This document shows positions 8,461 to 16,079 of a stretch of 32,744 nucleotides of DNA, in pieces. Made by a program: the position numbers and the translations under genes. Origin of the DNA: DASRCB01 sp035653295 (GTDB lineage Bacteria > Acidobacteriota > Terriglobia > Bryobacterales > Bryobacteraceae); the NCBI GenBank assembly GCA_035653295.1, contig DASRCB010000181.1:1-32744 (forward strand). Reading direction: 5' to 3'. The notes under the pieces were generated by a model. It ran no database searches and was not told where the DNA came from. It saw only the letters and a list, made by a program, of their open reading frames with translations. How positions within the stretch are numbered: position 1 is the stretch's first letter; the number at the start of each line of letters is the position of its first letter.

Positions 8461-8882
8461 ACAACTCGATACTCTATGCCGGCGCGGCGATGCTGATTCT
8501 TATTAGCGCCGGATTCGCCGCCGCGATGTACCTGTTTGCCTCATGCCGCCGCGAAATCCGGACGGTTCGATACGTGCTCACCCTTAAGGATGGGGAAGTC
8601 GAGGATTTATCAGCGAGGATTTCCGGCCAGCTGAAGGAGCTCAACGAGAGAGTGGAGATGGCTGAAGACCGCGCCGGAGTACTGGTGCCGCCTCCGCCGC
8701 CGCCCTCCGGCCTCAACCTGGCCAAGAGATCTCAGGCGATTCGAATGCTGAATCGTGGCGCGGAGCCGGGCGTCGTCGCCGCGGCCCTGTCGCTGCCGCG
8801 GCCCGAGGTCGTTCTTCTGGCGCGTATCCGTAAGCTCGCGCCGCCCATTCCCGTGCCGCTTACCGATCCAGAATCGCTGTGA
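8457..8882 (+). CDS. Membrane-anchored coiled-coil/HTH protein, SwrB-like by position
   Basis: The 141 residues form one N-terminal membrane helix (about 6-28), a charged coiled-coil-like stretch (30-72), a run of six prolines (78-83), and a C-terminal helix-turn-helix-like segment (88-127: AKRSQAIRMLNRGAEPGVVA.. LSLPRPEVVLLARI). In Bacillus the gene after the flagellar sigma factor encodes SwrB, a single-pass protein that helps activate the FliPQR export gate. Size, topology and place in the operon agree, but I see no firm sequence match. ATG 8457 overlaps the preceding stop (ATGA). The last 23 bp overlap the convergent PDZ gene. Confidence 0.6.
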   Translation: MNNSILYAGAAMLILISAGFAAAMYLFASCRREIRTVRYVLTLKDGEVEDLSARISGQLKELNERVEMAEDRAGVLVPPPPPPSGLNLAKRSQAIRMLNRGAEPGVVAAALSLPRPEVVLLARIRKLAPPIPVPLTDPESL

Positions 8883-9666
8883 TCGAAAGCGGCTGCTTGT
8901 CTCGAACCACCTGCAGTCCGAGAGCACGGTGGTTGGCGAGCGCTTCCCGCACCACCACCGATAGCTTCCACGGCGAGTCGATCTCGCGATCGTCGGCCTT
9001 GATGATCACGTCGCCGGCGCGAAGTCCCGCCTTCTCGGCCGCGGTGCCGGACAGCACCGTCCGGATGAGAACGCCCCCATTCACTCCGAAAAACTTCGCC
9101 AGTTGCTCGCTGATCGGCTCTGTCTCCACACCCAGCACGACGCTCTTCGATCCCGAAAGAATCTTTGGCAGATCGGGGGCAACGATGGGCGGCCCGGCCA
9201 TTTCAGGCCCGTTGATCTGGATCGACGGCGCGTTGCCGTGGAAGATGAAGGTCTGCGCTTTCATGGCCCCGATCACGGCCTTGATGGTCTGGGTCGTCCC
9301 GTTGCGAAAAACCGTCAGCACCGCGTGCCGCCCGGGCGGAGTCTCGCGAATCATGCGCCGGAACTGCTCCATGCCCTCGATCTTTTCTCCGTTGTAGCTG
9401 AGAACGACATCGCCCGCCCGGAGGCCCGCCTTGTCCGCCGGGCTGTCGTGCTCCACCCGCGTGATCTCGACACCGTTCTCGTCGGGCAGCTTCAGCGCCT
9501 TGGCCCGCTCGGCGTCTACCTCGGCCACGAACACGCCCAGATAACTGCCGCCGGCGGGCAACACCACCGGGGCAGGCGGCTGCGGGGCCTCCTGCGCCTG
9601 CAGAGACGCCAGGCCGGGCAGCGACGCCAGACCGAGGATAACAGCCGATCCAATTACCGTCTTCAT
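8860..9666 (-). CDS. Secreted tandem PDZ-domain protein
   Basis: A 268-residue protein with a signal peptide (1-25, MKTVIGSAVILGLASLPGLA then SLQAQ) and two PDZ domains (about 41-132 and 174-265). Both domains carry the KAGLRAGDV ligand-binding-loop signature. The arrangement looks like the C-terminal half of a DegP/HtrA protease without the trypsin domain; no catalytic triad is present. It probably binds protein C-termini in the periplasm. ATG 9666 is chosen because AAGGGGA lies about 6 bases upstream on this strand; a GTG/ATG ten codons earlier is weaker. It follows the sigma/anti-sigma pair by 73 bp, suggesting one transcription unit. Confidence 0.85.
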   Translation of the reverse strand: MKTVIGSAVILGLASLPGLASLQAQEAPQPPAPVVLPAGGSYLGVFVAEVDAERAKALKLPDENGVEITRVEHDSPADKAGLRAGDVVLSYNGEKIEGMEQFRRMIRETPPGRHAVLTVFRNGTTQTIKAVIGAMKAQTFIFHGNAPSIQINGPEMAGPPIVAPDLPKILSGSKSVVLGVETEPISEQLAKFFGVNGGVLIRTVLSGTAAEKAGLRAGDVIIKADDREIDSPWKLSVVVREALANHRALGLQVVRDKQPLSITAILDR

Positions 9667-9739
9667 TGCAAATCCCCTTATCGAATGTCCACGCACACGT
9701 ATCGCGCCCGCTTTTTCTATGCCGTCTGAAACTTCTTTA

Positions 9740-10636
9740 TCAGTATTCTTCCGCGGAAGCGTTCATCGCCTGCAGCGCCCGGGTGCACTGCTGCCGCACA
9801 TAGACGTCCGGTTCCCGGCGCATCAGCTCCTGAAACACGCCGACCATCTCGTCTTCCTGCCGCTGCTGCAGCAGTACCCTGATCACCTGCATGCGCACTC
9901 CGGGACTGGAATCGCCCAGCAGCACGTGCGAGAAAACGTTCCGGACCTGAGGCTCGGCGGCGAACTCCTTCAGGCCGTCCAGCGCCTCCAGCCGCACCCC
10001 CGGATCGGGGTCGTGCTGCAGCGCGTTGATGAGCGCGCTGCGGATCTCACCGGAGCGACAGTCGTTCTTCAGCAACTCGACCGATTGCACGCGCAGCGCA
10101 GGATTGCTGACCTCCCGCGTCGCCGATACCAGCAGCCGCCGGATCGGTTCATCCTGAAGCGTGCCGGTGAAAACGCGCTCGTGCGTTTCGTACACCACCA
10201 CCTGCACGCGCCCGGAATTCTGAGGCTGCACATACCGCACCTCGGAGCCCACCGCCAGGCCCGCTTCCGAAGGTCCGAAGCCGCGGCCGCCAAAGAATCC
10301 CGCCGCTACCAGCACCAGCGCGGCGGCGCCCTGCATCCACAGCGGGGCGGCTCCTACTCGGAACCAGAAGGTGTCGCGCACCCAGGCGCGAAACCCGCCC
10401 GGCCGTGGTTCGCCGGCCAGCCGCGACCGCAGCTCCACACGCGAAGCGGTCAGCATCCCTTCCGGCGGGGCCAGCGCCACGTCATCCAGCCATTGGTTCA
10501 ACCTGCTCTGGCCATCCAGGGCCCGCTGGCAGGCATTGCAATCATGCAGGTGCGCCTCGAACCGCTCCTCATCGGCGGGCGCAAGCTCCCCATACCCATA
10601 CAGCGGCATCAGCCGCCGCGCTTCGTCGCACCTCAT
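9740..10636 (-). CDS. Anti-sigma-factor-like zinc-finger protein with C-terminal HEAT-like repeats
   Basis: A 298-residue protein. The N-terminus (1-45) is a zf-HC2 anti-sigma domain with C3 and the zinc motif H29-x3-C33-x2-C36. A single membrane helix lies at about 98-115. The region after it (180-290) consists of helical repeats with the patterns NPALRVQSVELL, DPDPGVRLEALDGL and SSPGVRMQVIRVLL, as in HEAT repeats. The ATG overlaps the stop of the ECF sigma gene (ATGA), so it is the likely membrane-bound partner of that sigma factor. The HEAT part would be on the outer side of the membrane and could sense a protein or envelope signal; that role is inferred. Confidence 0.83.
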   Translation of the reverse strand: MRCDEARRLMPLYGYGELAPADEERFEAHLHDCNACQRALDGQSRLNQWLDDVALAPPEGMLTASRVELRSRLAGEPRPGGFRAWVRDTFWFRVGAAPLWMQGAAALVLVAAGFFGGRGFGPSEAGLAVGSEVRYVQPQNSGRVQVVVYETHERVFTGTLQDEPIRRLLVSATREVSNPALRVQSVELLKNDCRSGEIRSALINALQHDPDPGVRLEALDGLKEFAAEPQVRNVFSHVLLGDSSPGVRMQVIRVLLQQRQEDEMVGVFQELMRREPDVYVRQQCTRALQAMNASAEEY

Positions 10637-11247
10637 ACGAAATCTCCAAGGGCCGCCCGCATCTTCTGCGTGGCCCGAAACAAACAATTCTTGGCGGCCT
10701 CTTCCGAGGTCCCCAGGCTCTCGCCGATGGCCCGCAGCCGCATGCCATGATAATGCCGCAGCTCGAACACCATCCGCTCCCGCGGCGTCAGCGCCTGCAG
10801 CGCCTCGCCGATCCGCTCCCGCAGCTCGTTGCTCAACAGCTCCCGCTGCGGGTCGCCGTGGGCCCGCTCTTCTTCAATGGAAACCATGCGGTCCAGCGCC
10901 CCATCCGCCGTCTCCACGGTCCCCGATTCCTCCTTGCGAACCTTCCGCCGGCGCAGCGCGTCCAGGCAGAGGTTAGTCACGATCCGATACAGCCAGGTCT
11001 GGAAGCTGCAGTCGAACCGGAACGCGTGCAGGTTCCGGTAAACCCGCAGGTACGCTTCCTGATAAACGTCGTTGGCGTCCTCGGCCGACCGAAGCAGATT
11101 ATAAGCCAGCCGCAGAACGTTCTGGTCGTACAAACGCACCAGCGCCTCGAAGGCGCGCTCGTCACCTTTTTGCGCCGCTCGTATGAGCGCCGCCTCATCC
11201 ATGCGCTGAACGGTACCGGTCACCGCGGCCGCCGCGACCTGCTCCAT
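10633..11247 (-). CDS. ECF-type RNA polymerase sigma factor
   Basis: About 204 residues with sigma region 2 (DERAFEALVRLYDQNVLRLA, then AEDANDVYQEAYLRVYRNL and FQTWLYRIVTNLCLDALRRR) and region 4 (LTPRERMVFELRHYHGMRLRAIGESLGTSEEAAKNCLFRA), and nothing else. This is the RpoE-like layout. ATG 11247 is taken as the start, although AGGGAG sits only 2 bases before it. ATG 11202 (reading MDEAALIRAAQKGDE) is an equally natural N-terminus for the family. The gene lies 66 bp after rpsA and overlaps its anti-sigma-like partner by 4 bp. Confidence 0.92.
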   Translation of the reverse strand: MEQVAAAAVTGTVQRMDEAALIRAAQKGDERAFEALVRLYDQNVLRLAYNLLRSAEDANDVYQEAYLRVYRNLHAFRFDCSFQTWLYRIVTNLCLDALRRRKVRKEESGTVETADGALDRMVSIEEERAHGDPQRELLSNELRERIGEALQALTPRERMVFELRHYHGMRLRAIGESLGTSEEAAKNCLFRATQKMRAALGDFV

Positions 11248-11313
11248 CTCTCCCTGCAACCTCTGATGTAGACGAGGCAAACGGCAATTCGTTAGGCCGC
11301 GCCAGGGGCGCTG

Positions 11314-13029
11314 TTATTCCGCCAGCTCCAGCTCGATGCGCTTGTTCGCGGGATCGAGATGGGTGATGCGGAACGACCGGATCTGGCCGGCGCGGATGGC
11401 CTCGGCCTTCGGAGCAGTGGCCGCTCCTCCGGCGCCCTGTTTCCAGCGGGCCGCCAGCATGGCGGTCATGGACGAGAGGTCTGCCGAACCCGCTTTCGCC
11501 GGGGTTTCGGCCGCGACCTCCTCCTTCCTGGCCGCCAGAACGCAGTCGCCGTGGACGCCCTCGCCCAGCTCCACCCGGGCGCGGGTATTGCGGACGTCCA
11601 CAATGCGTCCGGTTACGGCATCTCCTTCCTTGTGCTCGGCGATGTAATTATCGGCGCTGGTTGGCTCCAGCTGCTTCATACCGAGCCGGATGCGCCGCTT
11701 GGACTTGTCCACGTCCAGAACCTGGGCGCGAACGGTCTGCCCGCTGGCCAGCGCCTCCCGGGGATGGTTCAGGCGGCGGTCCCGGCTGATGTCCCCGATA
11801 TGAATCATGCCCTCGATCCCGTCGCCAAGGTCCACGAATGCGCCGAAGCTGGCGAGACTCACCACCGGCCCTTCCACCACGGCGCCCGGCTGGTACTTCT
11901 TTTCTGCTTCGTCCCAGGGATCGCCCAGGGCCTGCTTCAGCCCAAGCGAAATGCGGTGCTCCGCCGCGTTCACTCCCAGGATCTGTACCTGTACACGCTC
12001 GCCCTTCTTAACCACGTCGCCGGGCCGCTTCAGCTTCTTCGACCACGACATCTCGGAGATATGGATCAGCCCGTCCACGCCGGGCATCAGCTCCACGAAA
12101 GCGCCGAAATCGGTAATGCGGGAAACCGTCCCGTCCACCCGATCGCCCGGATTGAAGCGGCTGGCGGCCTCGGTCCAGGGATCGGGAACCAGTTGCTTCA
12201 TCCCGAGGGAAATCTTGTGGGTCTCGGGGTTAATCTTCAGGATCTTGACGTCCACCTGATCGCCGGGCTTCAGGATGTCGGACGGTTTCGCGACCCGCGT
12301 CCACGACATATCGGCCACATGCAGCAGGCCGTCGACGCCGCCAATGTCGACAAAGGCTCCGAAGTCGGTCACGCTGCGCACCGTGCCGCGGACCGCCCGC
12401 CCCTCCTGCATCTCTGAGAAGATCTTCTCTTTCGCGCGAACGGCGTCCTCTTCAAGCACGGCGCGGCGGTCGACCACGACGTCCTCGTGGACCGTGTCGA
12501 GCTTGATAATGCGGCACTCGATCTCCTGCCCGATCAGCTTATCCATCTCGGCCTGATCGCGGGCCCCGCTGCGCGAGGCGGGCATGAACCCGCGAATGCC
12601 GCTGATCTCCACCCGCAGGCCGCCTTTGATCGCTTCGATGACGGTGCCGGCAACGCGATGGCCTTCGGAAAAGGCCTTCTCGAAGGCGCTCCAGTCGCGC
12701 GGGCGCTCCACCTTCAGGGTCGAGAGCTGATACAGGCCCTCTTCGTCGCGGCCAGTGACGTTGACGATGAGCGTATCGCCCACATGGACGGTGACTTGCC
12801 CGGCGGCGTCGGTGAAATGCGCCGCTGGGATGACCCCGTCCATCTTGCGGCCGATATCCACGAACACTGCTTCCGGCGTGATGGACACCACGCGGCCCTG
12901 GATGGCCTGATCGTGGCCGTTCAGGTGATGTTCCTGCTCGAACTGGGAAAGGATGGACGCGAAGGAAGCGTCCTCGGAGGCTGCGGCCTGCGCCTCCGGA
13001 GGGACACCGGCAGAACTCTGATTAGGCAT
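11314..13029 (-). CDS. rpsA: 30S ribosomal protein S1
   Basis: A 571-residue protein with six S1 RNA-binding (OB-fold) repeats at about residues 40-107, 121-190, 208-278, 293-365, 379-452 and 467-569. Repeats 3 and 4 show the standard core (GTVRSVTDFGAFVDIGGVDG and LLHVADMSW; then GTVSRITDFGAFVELMPGVDG and LIHISEMSW). S1 binds mRNA at the ribosome and helps start translation, mostly on messages with weak ribosome sites. The last repeat is split by an Ala-rich insertion of about 45 residues (500-547). No Shine-Dalgarno sequence precedes the ATG: the bases just before it are TTTTTCTCCC. A perfect inverted repeat lies 36 bases upstream. Confidence 0.95.
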   Translation of the reverse strand: MPNQSSAGVPPEAQAAASEDASFASILSQFEQEHHLNGHDQAIQGRVVSITPEAVFVDIGRKMDGVIPAAHFTDAAGQVTVHVGDTLIVNVTGRDEEGLYQLSTLKVERPRDWSAFEKAFSEGHRVAGTVIEAIKGGLRVEISGIRGFMPASRSGARDQAEMDKLIGQEIECRIIKLDTVHEDVVVDRRAVLEEDAVRAKEKIFSEMQEGRAVRGTVRSVTDFGAFVDIGGVDGLLHVADMSWTRVAKPSDILKPGDQVDVKILKINPETHKISLGMKQLVPDPWTEAASRFNPGDRVDGTVSRITDFGAFVELMPGVDGLIHISEMSWSKKLKRPGDVVKKGERVQVQILGVNAAEHRISLGLKQALGDPWDEAEKKYQPGAVVEGPVVSLASFGAFVDLGDGIEGMIHIGDISRDRRLNHPREALASGQTVRAQVLDVDKSKRRIRLGMKQLEPTSADNYIAEHKEGDAVTGRIVDVRNTRARVELGEGVHGDCVLAARKEEVAAETPAKAGSADLSSMTAMLAARWKQGAGGAATAPKAEAIRAGQIRSFRITHLDPANKRIELELAE

Positions 13030-13294
13030 GGGAGAAAAACGCTTGCGTGTGCTTCCATTGTGTCACACCGCCGCCGTTGGAATCTCGGCGGACTGTGTCA
13101 AACCGACGGCGGCGGTGAGTCAGGCTTTCACGGCTGCGTGGCGGCGCCCGGGGGGTCCTGCACCGGCCTCGCGAGGGACTAGAGTCTATCCGATCGGGAT
13201 CAAGTGTATCTGCCTGAGGTGAGGGCTAAGGCGTAAACCTCAGAGATTAGGCCGCCGGAGTACGGCCATCGGATTGCTAACTACTTAACCCGTC
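13030..13294. other. Intergenic region between divergent rpsA and the PilZ-like gene
   Basis: This 265-bp gap should hold promoters for both neighbours. It contains the 12-bp inverted repeat near rpsA and a weaker 7-bp one (CTGAGGT 13214-13220, ACCTCAG 13237-13243). I could not place convincing -35/-10 pairs for either gene. I see no RNA gene or coding frame worth calling here. Confidence 0.4.
13066..13117. repeat. Perfect 12-bp inverted repeat upstream of rpsA
   Basis: The arms CACCGCCGCCGT (13066-13077) and ACGGCGGCGGTG (13106-13117) are exact reverse complements with a 28-base loop. The near arm begins 36 bases before the rpsA start codon on the - strand. If transcribed, it would form a GC-rich stem in the rpsA leader. 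It could equally be a binding site at the promoter. TTGACA occurs in the loop (- strand, 13101-13096), but I see no good -10 at the right distance. Confidence 0.55.
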
Positions 13295-13708
13295 ATGGCG
13301 ACTGCAAGGCTCGGTTTTGTGGTTCGTGAGACTCATTACTCCTGCGCGGAGCTCGTCGAAGTGACTTGGCCGCACGGGGACGGCGCCTATTCGGAGTTCG
13401 CGATCCTGGCCGAGATCTGGAGCCGAGGCGGGGTACTCCTCGCGGAGGAAGAGGCGGCTCCTGAGACGCCGATCCACATCTCGCTGCCGCACGCGGAGGT
13501 GACGGGCACGGTCCGGTCTTGCCGGCGAGAACGCTGCTCGTACGCTCTGGAAGTATCCGTCGATGCGACAGAGGAGTGGTTCGGCGGGCGGTACCGGCCG
13601 GCGGTGCTCGATCCAGCGGAGGTGAGCAAAACCTCGTCAGCGCTGCCGGCCGGCCGTTCTGCGGAACTCGCCATGAAGCCCCTTCACATCCAGCCGCGCG
13701 CCCTGTAA
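13295..13708 (+). CDS. Hypothetical protein, possibly PilZ-like
   Basis: A 137-residue soluble protein without signal peptide or membrane helix. The middle part (about residues 20-105) alternates short strands: CAELVEVTW, FAILAEIWSRGGVLLAEE, PIHISLP, then EVTGTVRSCRRERCSYALEV and EEWFGGRYRP. This order (an early regulatory strand, a GxLL strand, a GxVRxCR strand and a final aromatic turn) resembles divergent PilZ-type domains common in Acidobacteria. The RxxxR and D/NxSxxG c-di-GMP motifs are not intact, so ligand binding is doubtful. Its 3' end overlaps the convergent DUF218 gene by 25 bp. No clear ribosome site precedes ATG 13295. Confidence 0.6.
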   Translation: MATARLGFVVRETHYSCAELVEVTWPHGDGAYSEFAILAEIWSRGGVLLAEEEAAPETPIHISLPHAEVTGTVRSCRRERCSYALEVSVDATEEWFGGRYRPAVLDPAEVSKTSSALPAGRSAELAMKPLHIQPRAL

Positions 13709-14283
13709 TACAGGATCTTCGTCGTTTCGCCACACAGGCCGAGAAACGCGTTCCAGCGGTTCCACGGCGAAACGATGGCCTTGAGCATGTCCGGCACGGG
13801 CCGCGGTTGCACTTCGAGCCCGGCTTTCCGGAATGCGCCCGTAGCGCGATAGTCGTGATAATCGCTGGTGACCAGCACCTTTCTGCCTGGGACTCCATGC
13901 AGCAGGCGGGCGGTGAACAGGGCGTTCTCGCGAGTGCTCACGGCGGCATTCTCCACAAGGATGGCGGAGGCGGGCACGCCGGAGGCGACGAGGAAATCGC
14001 GCATGGCGGCGGATATGTCTCTGCCGGTCACGACGATCTTCTTCCAGCCGCCCTGGCGCCAGATGCGGACGGCGTAGACAGTGCGCCAGTAAGTGCCCGG
14101 GCCGATCATGCCGTCGCTTTGCATCTCGGCGCCGGGGACGATCATGATGTCGCCGGAAGGGTCGTTCCAGGGCTCATCCAGATGACCGATCCACCACGCA
14201 TCGAGCGGGGTGAAGGTGACCAGCATGAACAGCAGCCCGAACGCCGCGAGCAAACCTCGCACAATGCGATACAGCCGCTGCAC
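13684..14283 (-). CDS. DUF218 (YdcF/SanA/ElyC) family membrane protein
   Basis: A 199-residue protein with one N-terminal membrane helix (about 8-25) and a Rossmann-like domain. It has the family blocks GDIMIVPGAEM (44-54), a basic helix, KKIVVTGRD (81-89), VENAAVSTRENALFTARLL (110-128) and VLVTSDYHDYRA (136-147). The normal Asn/Thr-Glu contact VExxSxxTxEN is clear. ElyC and SanA act in envelope and peptidoglycan or undecaprenyl-phosphate-linked polymer metabolism; the exact reaction is not settled. The start is GTG 14283, one base after the glycosyltransferase stop, so it is the last gene of the four-gene envelope operon. Confidence 0.82.
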   Translation of the reverse strand: MQRLYRIVRGLLAAFGLLFMLVTFTPLDAWWIGHLDEPWNDPSGDIMIVPGAEMQSDGMIGPGTYWRTVYAVRIWRQGGWKKIVVTGRDISAAMRDFLVASGVPASAILVENAAVSTRENALFTARLLHGVPGRKVLVTSDYHDYRATGAFRKAGLEVQPRPVPDMLKAIVSPWNRWNAFLGLCGETTKILYYRARGWM

Positions 14284-14284
14284 T

Positions 14285-15409
14285 CTATTTCCAGGCCATG
14301 CGGCGCCGGCTGGTCAGGGCGTGATAAGCGCCGAAGAACGTCGCGGCGTTGATCATGCAGAAGTAGAAAGGCAGAAGCAGGGTTTTGGGGCGCAGCTTCC
14401 ACACCGTTCCCAGCAGAGCCATTCCATAAAAGACCACCTGAATCCAGAAAAGCGACAAGTAAAGCGGCGAGCTCAGCAGGAAAAGGTTGGCGCCGAGGGC
14501 CGTCAGCATGGCGAAGGGCACCAGCAGGCGGCTGCCTTTATGGGACAGGAAGAAGAACACCGGCAGGGGCCGGAAAGGCCACAGAATGCCTTTGATCTCG
14601 CGCAGCTGCTGAAAGTTGCCCGCCATGATCCGCACCCGGCGGCCGAAGCCGGCCATCTCATGCGCTTCTTCGTAAACCACGGCCGCCGGTTCGTAGACCG
14701 CGCGGTATTGTCTGGCCAGCACGGAGACGGGGATGACGTAATCGTCGTTGATGGTTCCGGGCGGGGGGAAAGGGTACAACTCGCGGCGGATGGCGTGCAG
14801 GTGACCGTGGCCGCCGAGGGTGGAGGCGATTTCTGACTCTTTCTTCTTCAGGAACGTCTCATATTTCCAGTAGAAGTCCTCTGATTTTCCGATGCCGACG
14901 TCATCGGCCTTTACCACGGTATAGCGGCCGCTGACGGCGCCCACCTGCGGGTCGGCGAAGTTCATGACCAGCCTTCGCACGGAATCGCGATACAGGAACG
15001 CGGTGGCGTCGGAGAAAACGACGATGTCGCCGCGGCAGTGACGGACGCCCTCGTTGAGCGTGGCGATCTTGCCGCGATTCACCGGGAACGCGAGCACCCG
15101 GATGCGGTCCCCGTCGGCGCGCCGCCGGGCGACCTCAGGGGTGTTGTCCTTCGAGCCGTCACAGGCAATGACGATCTCCAGACGATCGGCCGGATAATCG
15201 AGTTCGAGGCAGTTGCGGATCTTGGCTTCGATCACGTCGGCCTCGTTGTAAGCGGGGATCAGCAGCGAGATAGTGGGCTCGAACGGCGCGCGATGAACAC
15301 GGCGCCGGATCACCAGCGCCAGCAGGACAAGCACCACCGGGTAGCCGATGTAGGCGTAAACGGGGGCCGCGGCCGACAACCAGAAGACGACCTGCGGCAG
15401 CACCGGCAT
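14285..15409 (-). CDS. Family 2 glycosyltransferase, membrane-bound
   Basis: A 374-residue processive-type GT2. A helix (8-35) precedes the catalytic domain, which has ISLLIPAYNEADVIEAKI (47-64), ACDGSKDNT (82-90), a metal-site-like SDAT (133-136), the acceptor motif NDDY (221-224) and GFGRRVRI (255-262) in place of QxxRW. Three or so helices close the protein (about 285-365). Such enzymes add sugars to lipid carriers or growing polysaccharide at the inner membrane. It lies between a methyltransferase (10 bp upstream) and a DUF218 gene, in a putative surface polysaccharide operon. Confidence 0.88.
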   Translation of the reverse strand: MPVLPQVVFWLSAAAPVYAYIGYPVVLVLLALVIRRRVHRAPFEPTISLLIPAYNEADVIEAKIRNCLELDYPADRLEIVIACDGSKDNTPEVARRRADGDRIRVLAFPVNRGKIATLNEGVRHCRGDIVVFSDATAFLYRDSVRRLVMNFADPQVGAVSGRYTVVKADDVGIGKSEDFYWKYETFLKKKESEIASTLGGHGHLHAIRRELYPFPPPGTINDDYVIPVSVLARQYRAVYEPAAVVYEEAHEMAGFGRRVRIMAGNFQQLREIKGILWPFRPLPVFFFLSHKGSRLLVPFAMLTALGANLFLLSSPLYLSLFWIQVVFYGMALLGTVWKLRPKTLLLPFYFCMINAATFFGAYHALTSRRRMAWK

Positions 15410-15419
15410 TGAATGTAGC

Positions 15420-16079
15420 TTACTTCGGACGCGCTTCCACGCAGAAGAGCTTGCCGACGGTATCCACGCGCTGCACCGTGAAGCCCGCGTCCTCGATCAG
15501 CTTACGGACCTGCGGTTCGCGATAGAAATATACCGGGCAGCCCTGAATGTACTGCAGGCGCACCTTGCGCACGGGCATGCGCCAGGTCCAGAACCGCGGC
15601 CACGCGGAGAGGAATTTCTCCTTCGTCAGCTTGCGGATCAGGCGCAGGCGCTCGGGCGGCGCCATGATGTAATCCCAGAAACCGATGGCGATGGTGATGT
15701 CGTAGGTGTTCGCGGTTTTCCAGTTCAGGACGTCAGCATGGACGAAGTCGGTGCGGTCGGCAACGCCGTTCTCCGCGGCGAGTCCCTCGGCGATTTTCAG
15801 CATTTCGGGGGCAACATCGACCCCGGTGATATGCTGCGCGCCGTTTTTTCCGAACTGAACCACGAAGCGGCCGGAGCCACAGCCGATGTCGCAGATCGTC
15901 TTACCGCGCACGTCGCCACAGCGTTCCATCACCCAGTCAAACCGGCCGTAGATGTCGGCGCGGAAATAATGGTCGAGGAAACGCGCGAAGGCGCTCTTGT
16001 TTTTTCCGGTGTAGATGGCGTCGAAGTCCTGCGCGATATCGTTCCAGAATCGCGCGACCTGAGGCATGTTGTCCTTCAT
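15420..16079 (-). CDS. Class I SAM-dependent methyltransferase
   Basis: A 219-residue soluble enzyme. Motif I DIGCGSGRF is at residues 64-72, the acidic ribose-binding VDVAPEM at 87-93, and FVHADVLNW follows. The C-terminal part has an extra small domain with RLQYIQGCPVYFY and ends VEARPK. The N-terminus (VARFWNDIAQDFDAIY) resembles methyltransferases found in polysaccharide loci. The substrate cannot be read from sequence; a sugar or lipid carrier intermediate is the natural guess from its neighbours. Its ATG overlaps the stop of the deacetylase gene (ATGA). Confidence 0.86.
   Translation of the reverse strand: MKDNMPQVARFWNDIAQDFDAIYTGKNKSAFARFLDHYFRADIYGRFDWVMERCGDVRGKTICDIGCGSGRFVVQFGKNGAQHITGVDVAPEMLKIAEGLAAENGVADRTDFVHADVLNWKTANTYDITIAIGFWDYIMAPPERLRLIRKLTKEKFLSAWPRFWTWRMPVRKVRLQYIQGCPVYFYREPQVRKLIEDAGFTVQRVDTVGKLFCVEARPK

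Noticed and set aside
9719..10750. A 343-codon open frame on the + strand
   Set aside because: Antisense to the anti-sigma/HEAT gene, which has clear motifs on the other strand.
13214..13243. 7-bp inverted repeat CTGAGGT/ACCTCAG
   Set aside because: Short arms, 16-base loop, no neighbouring promoter pattern; may be chance.
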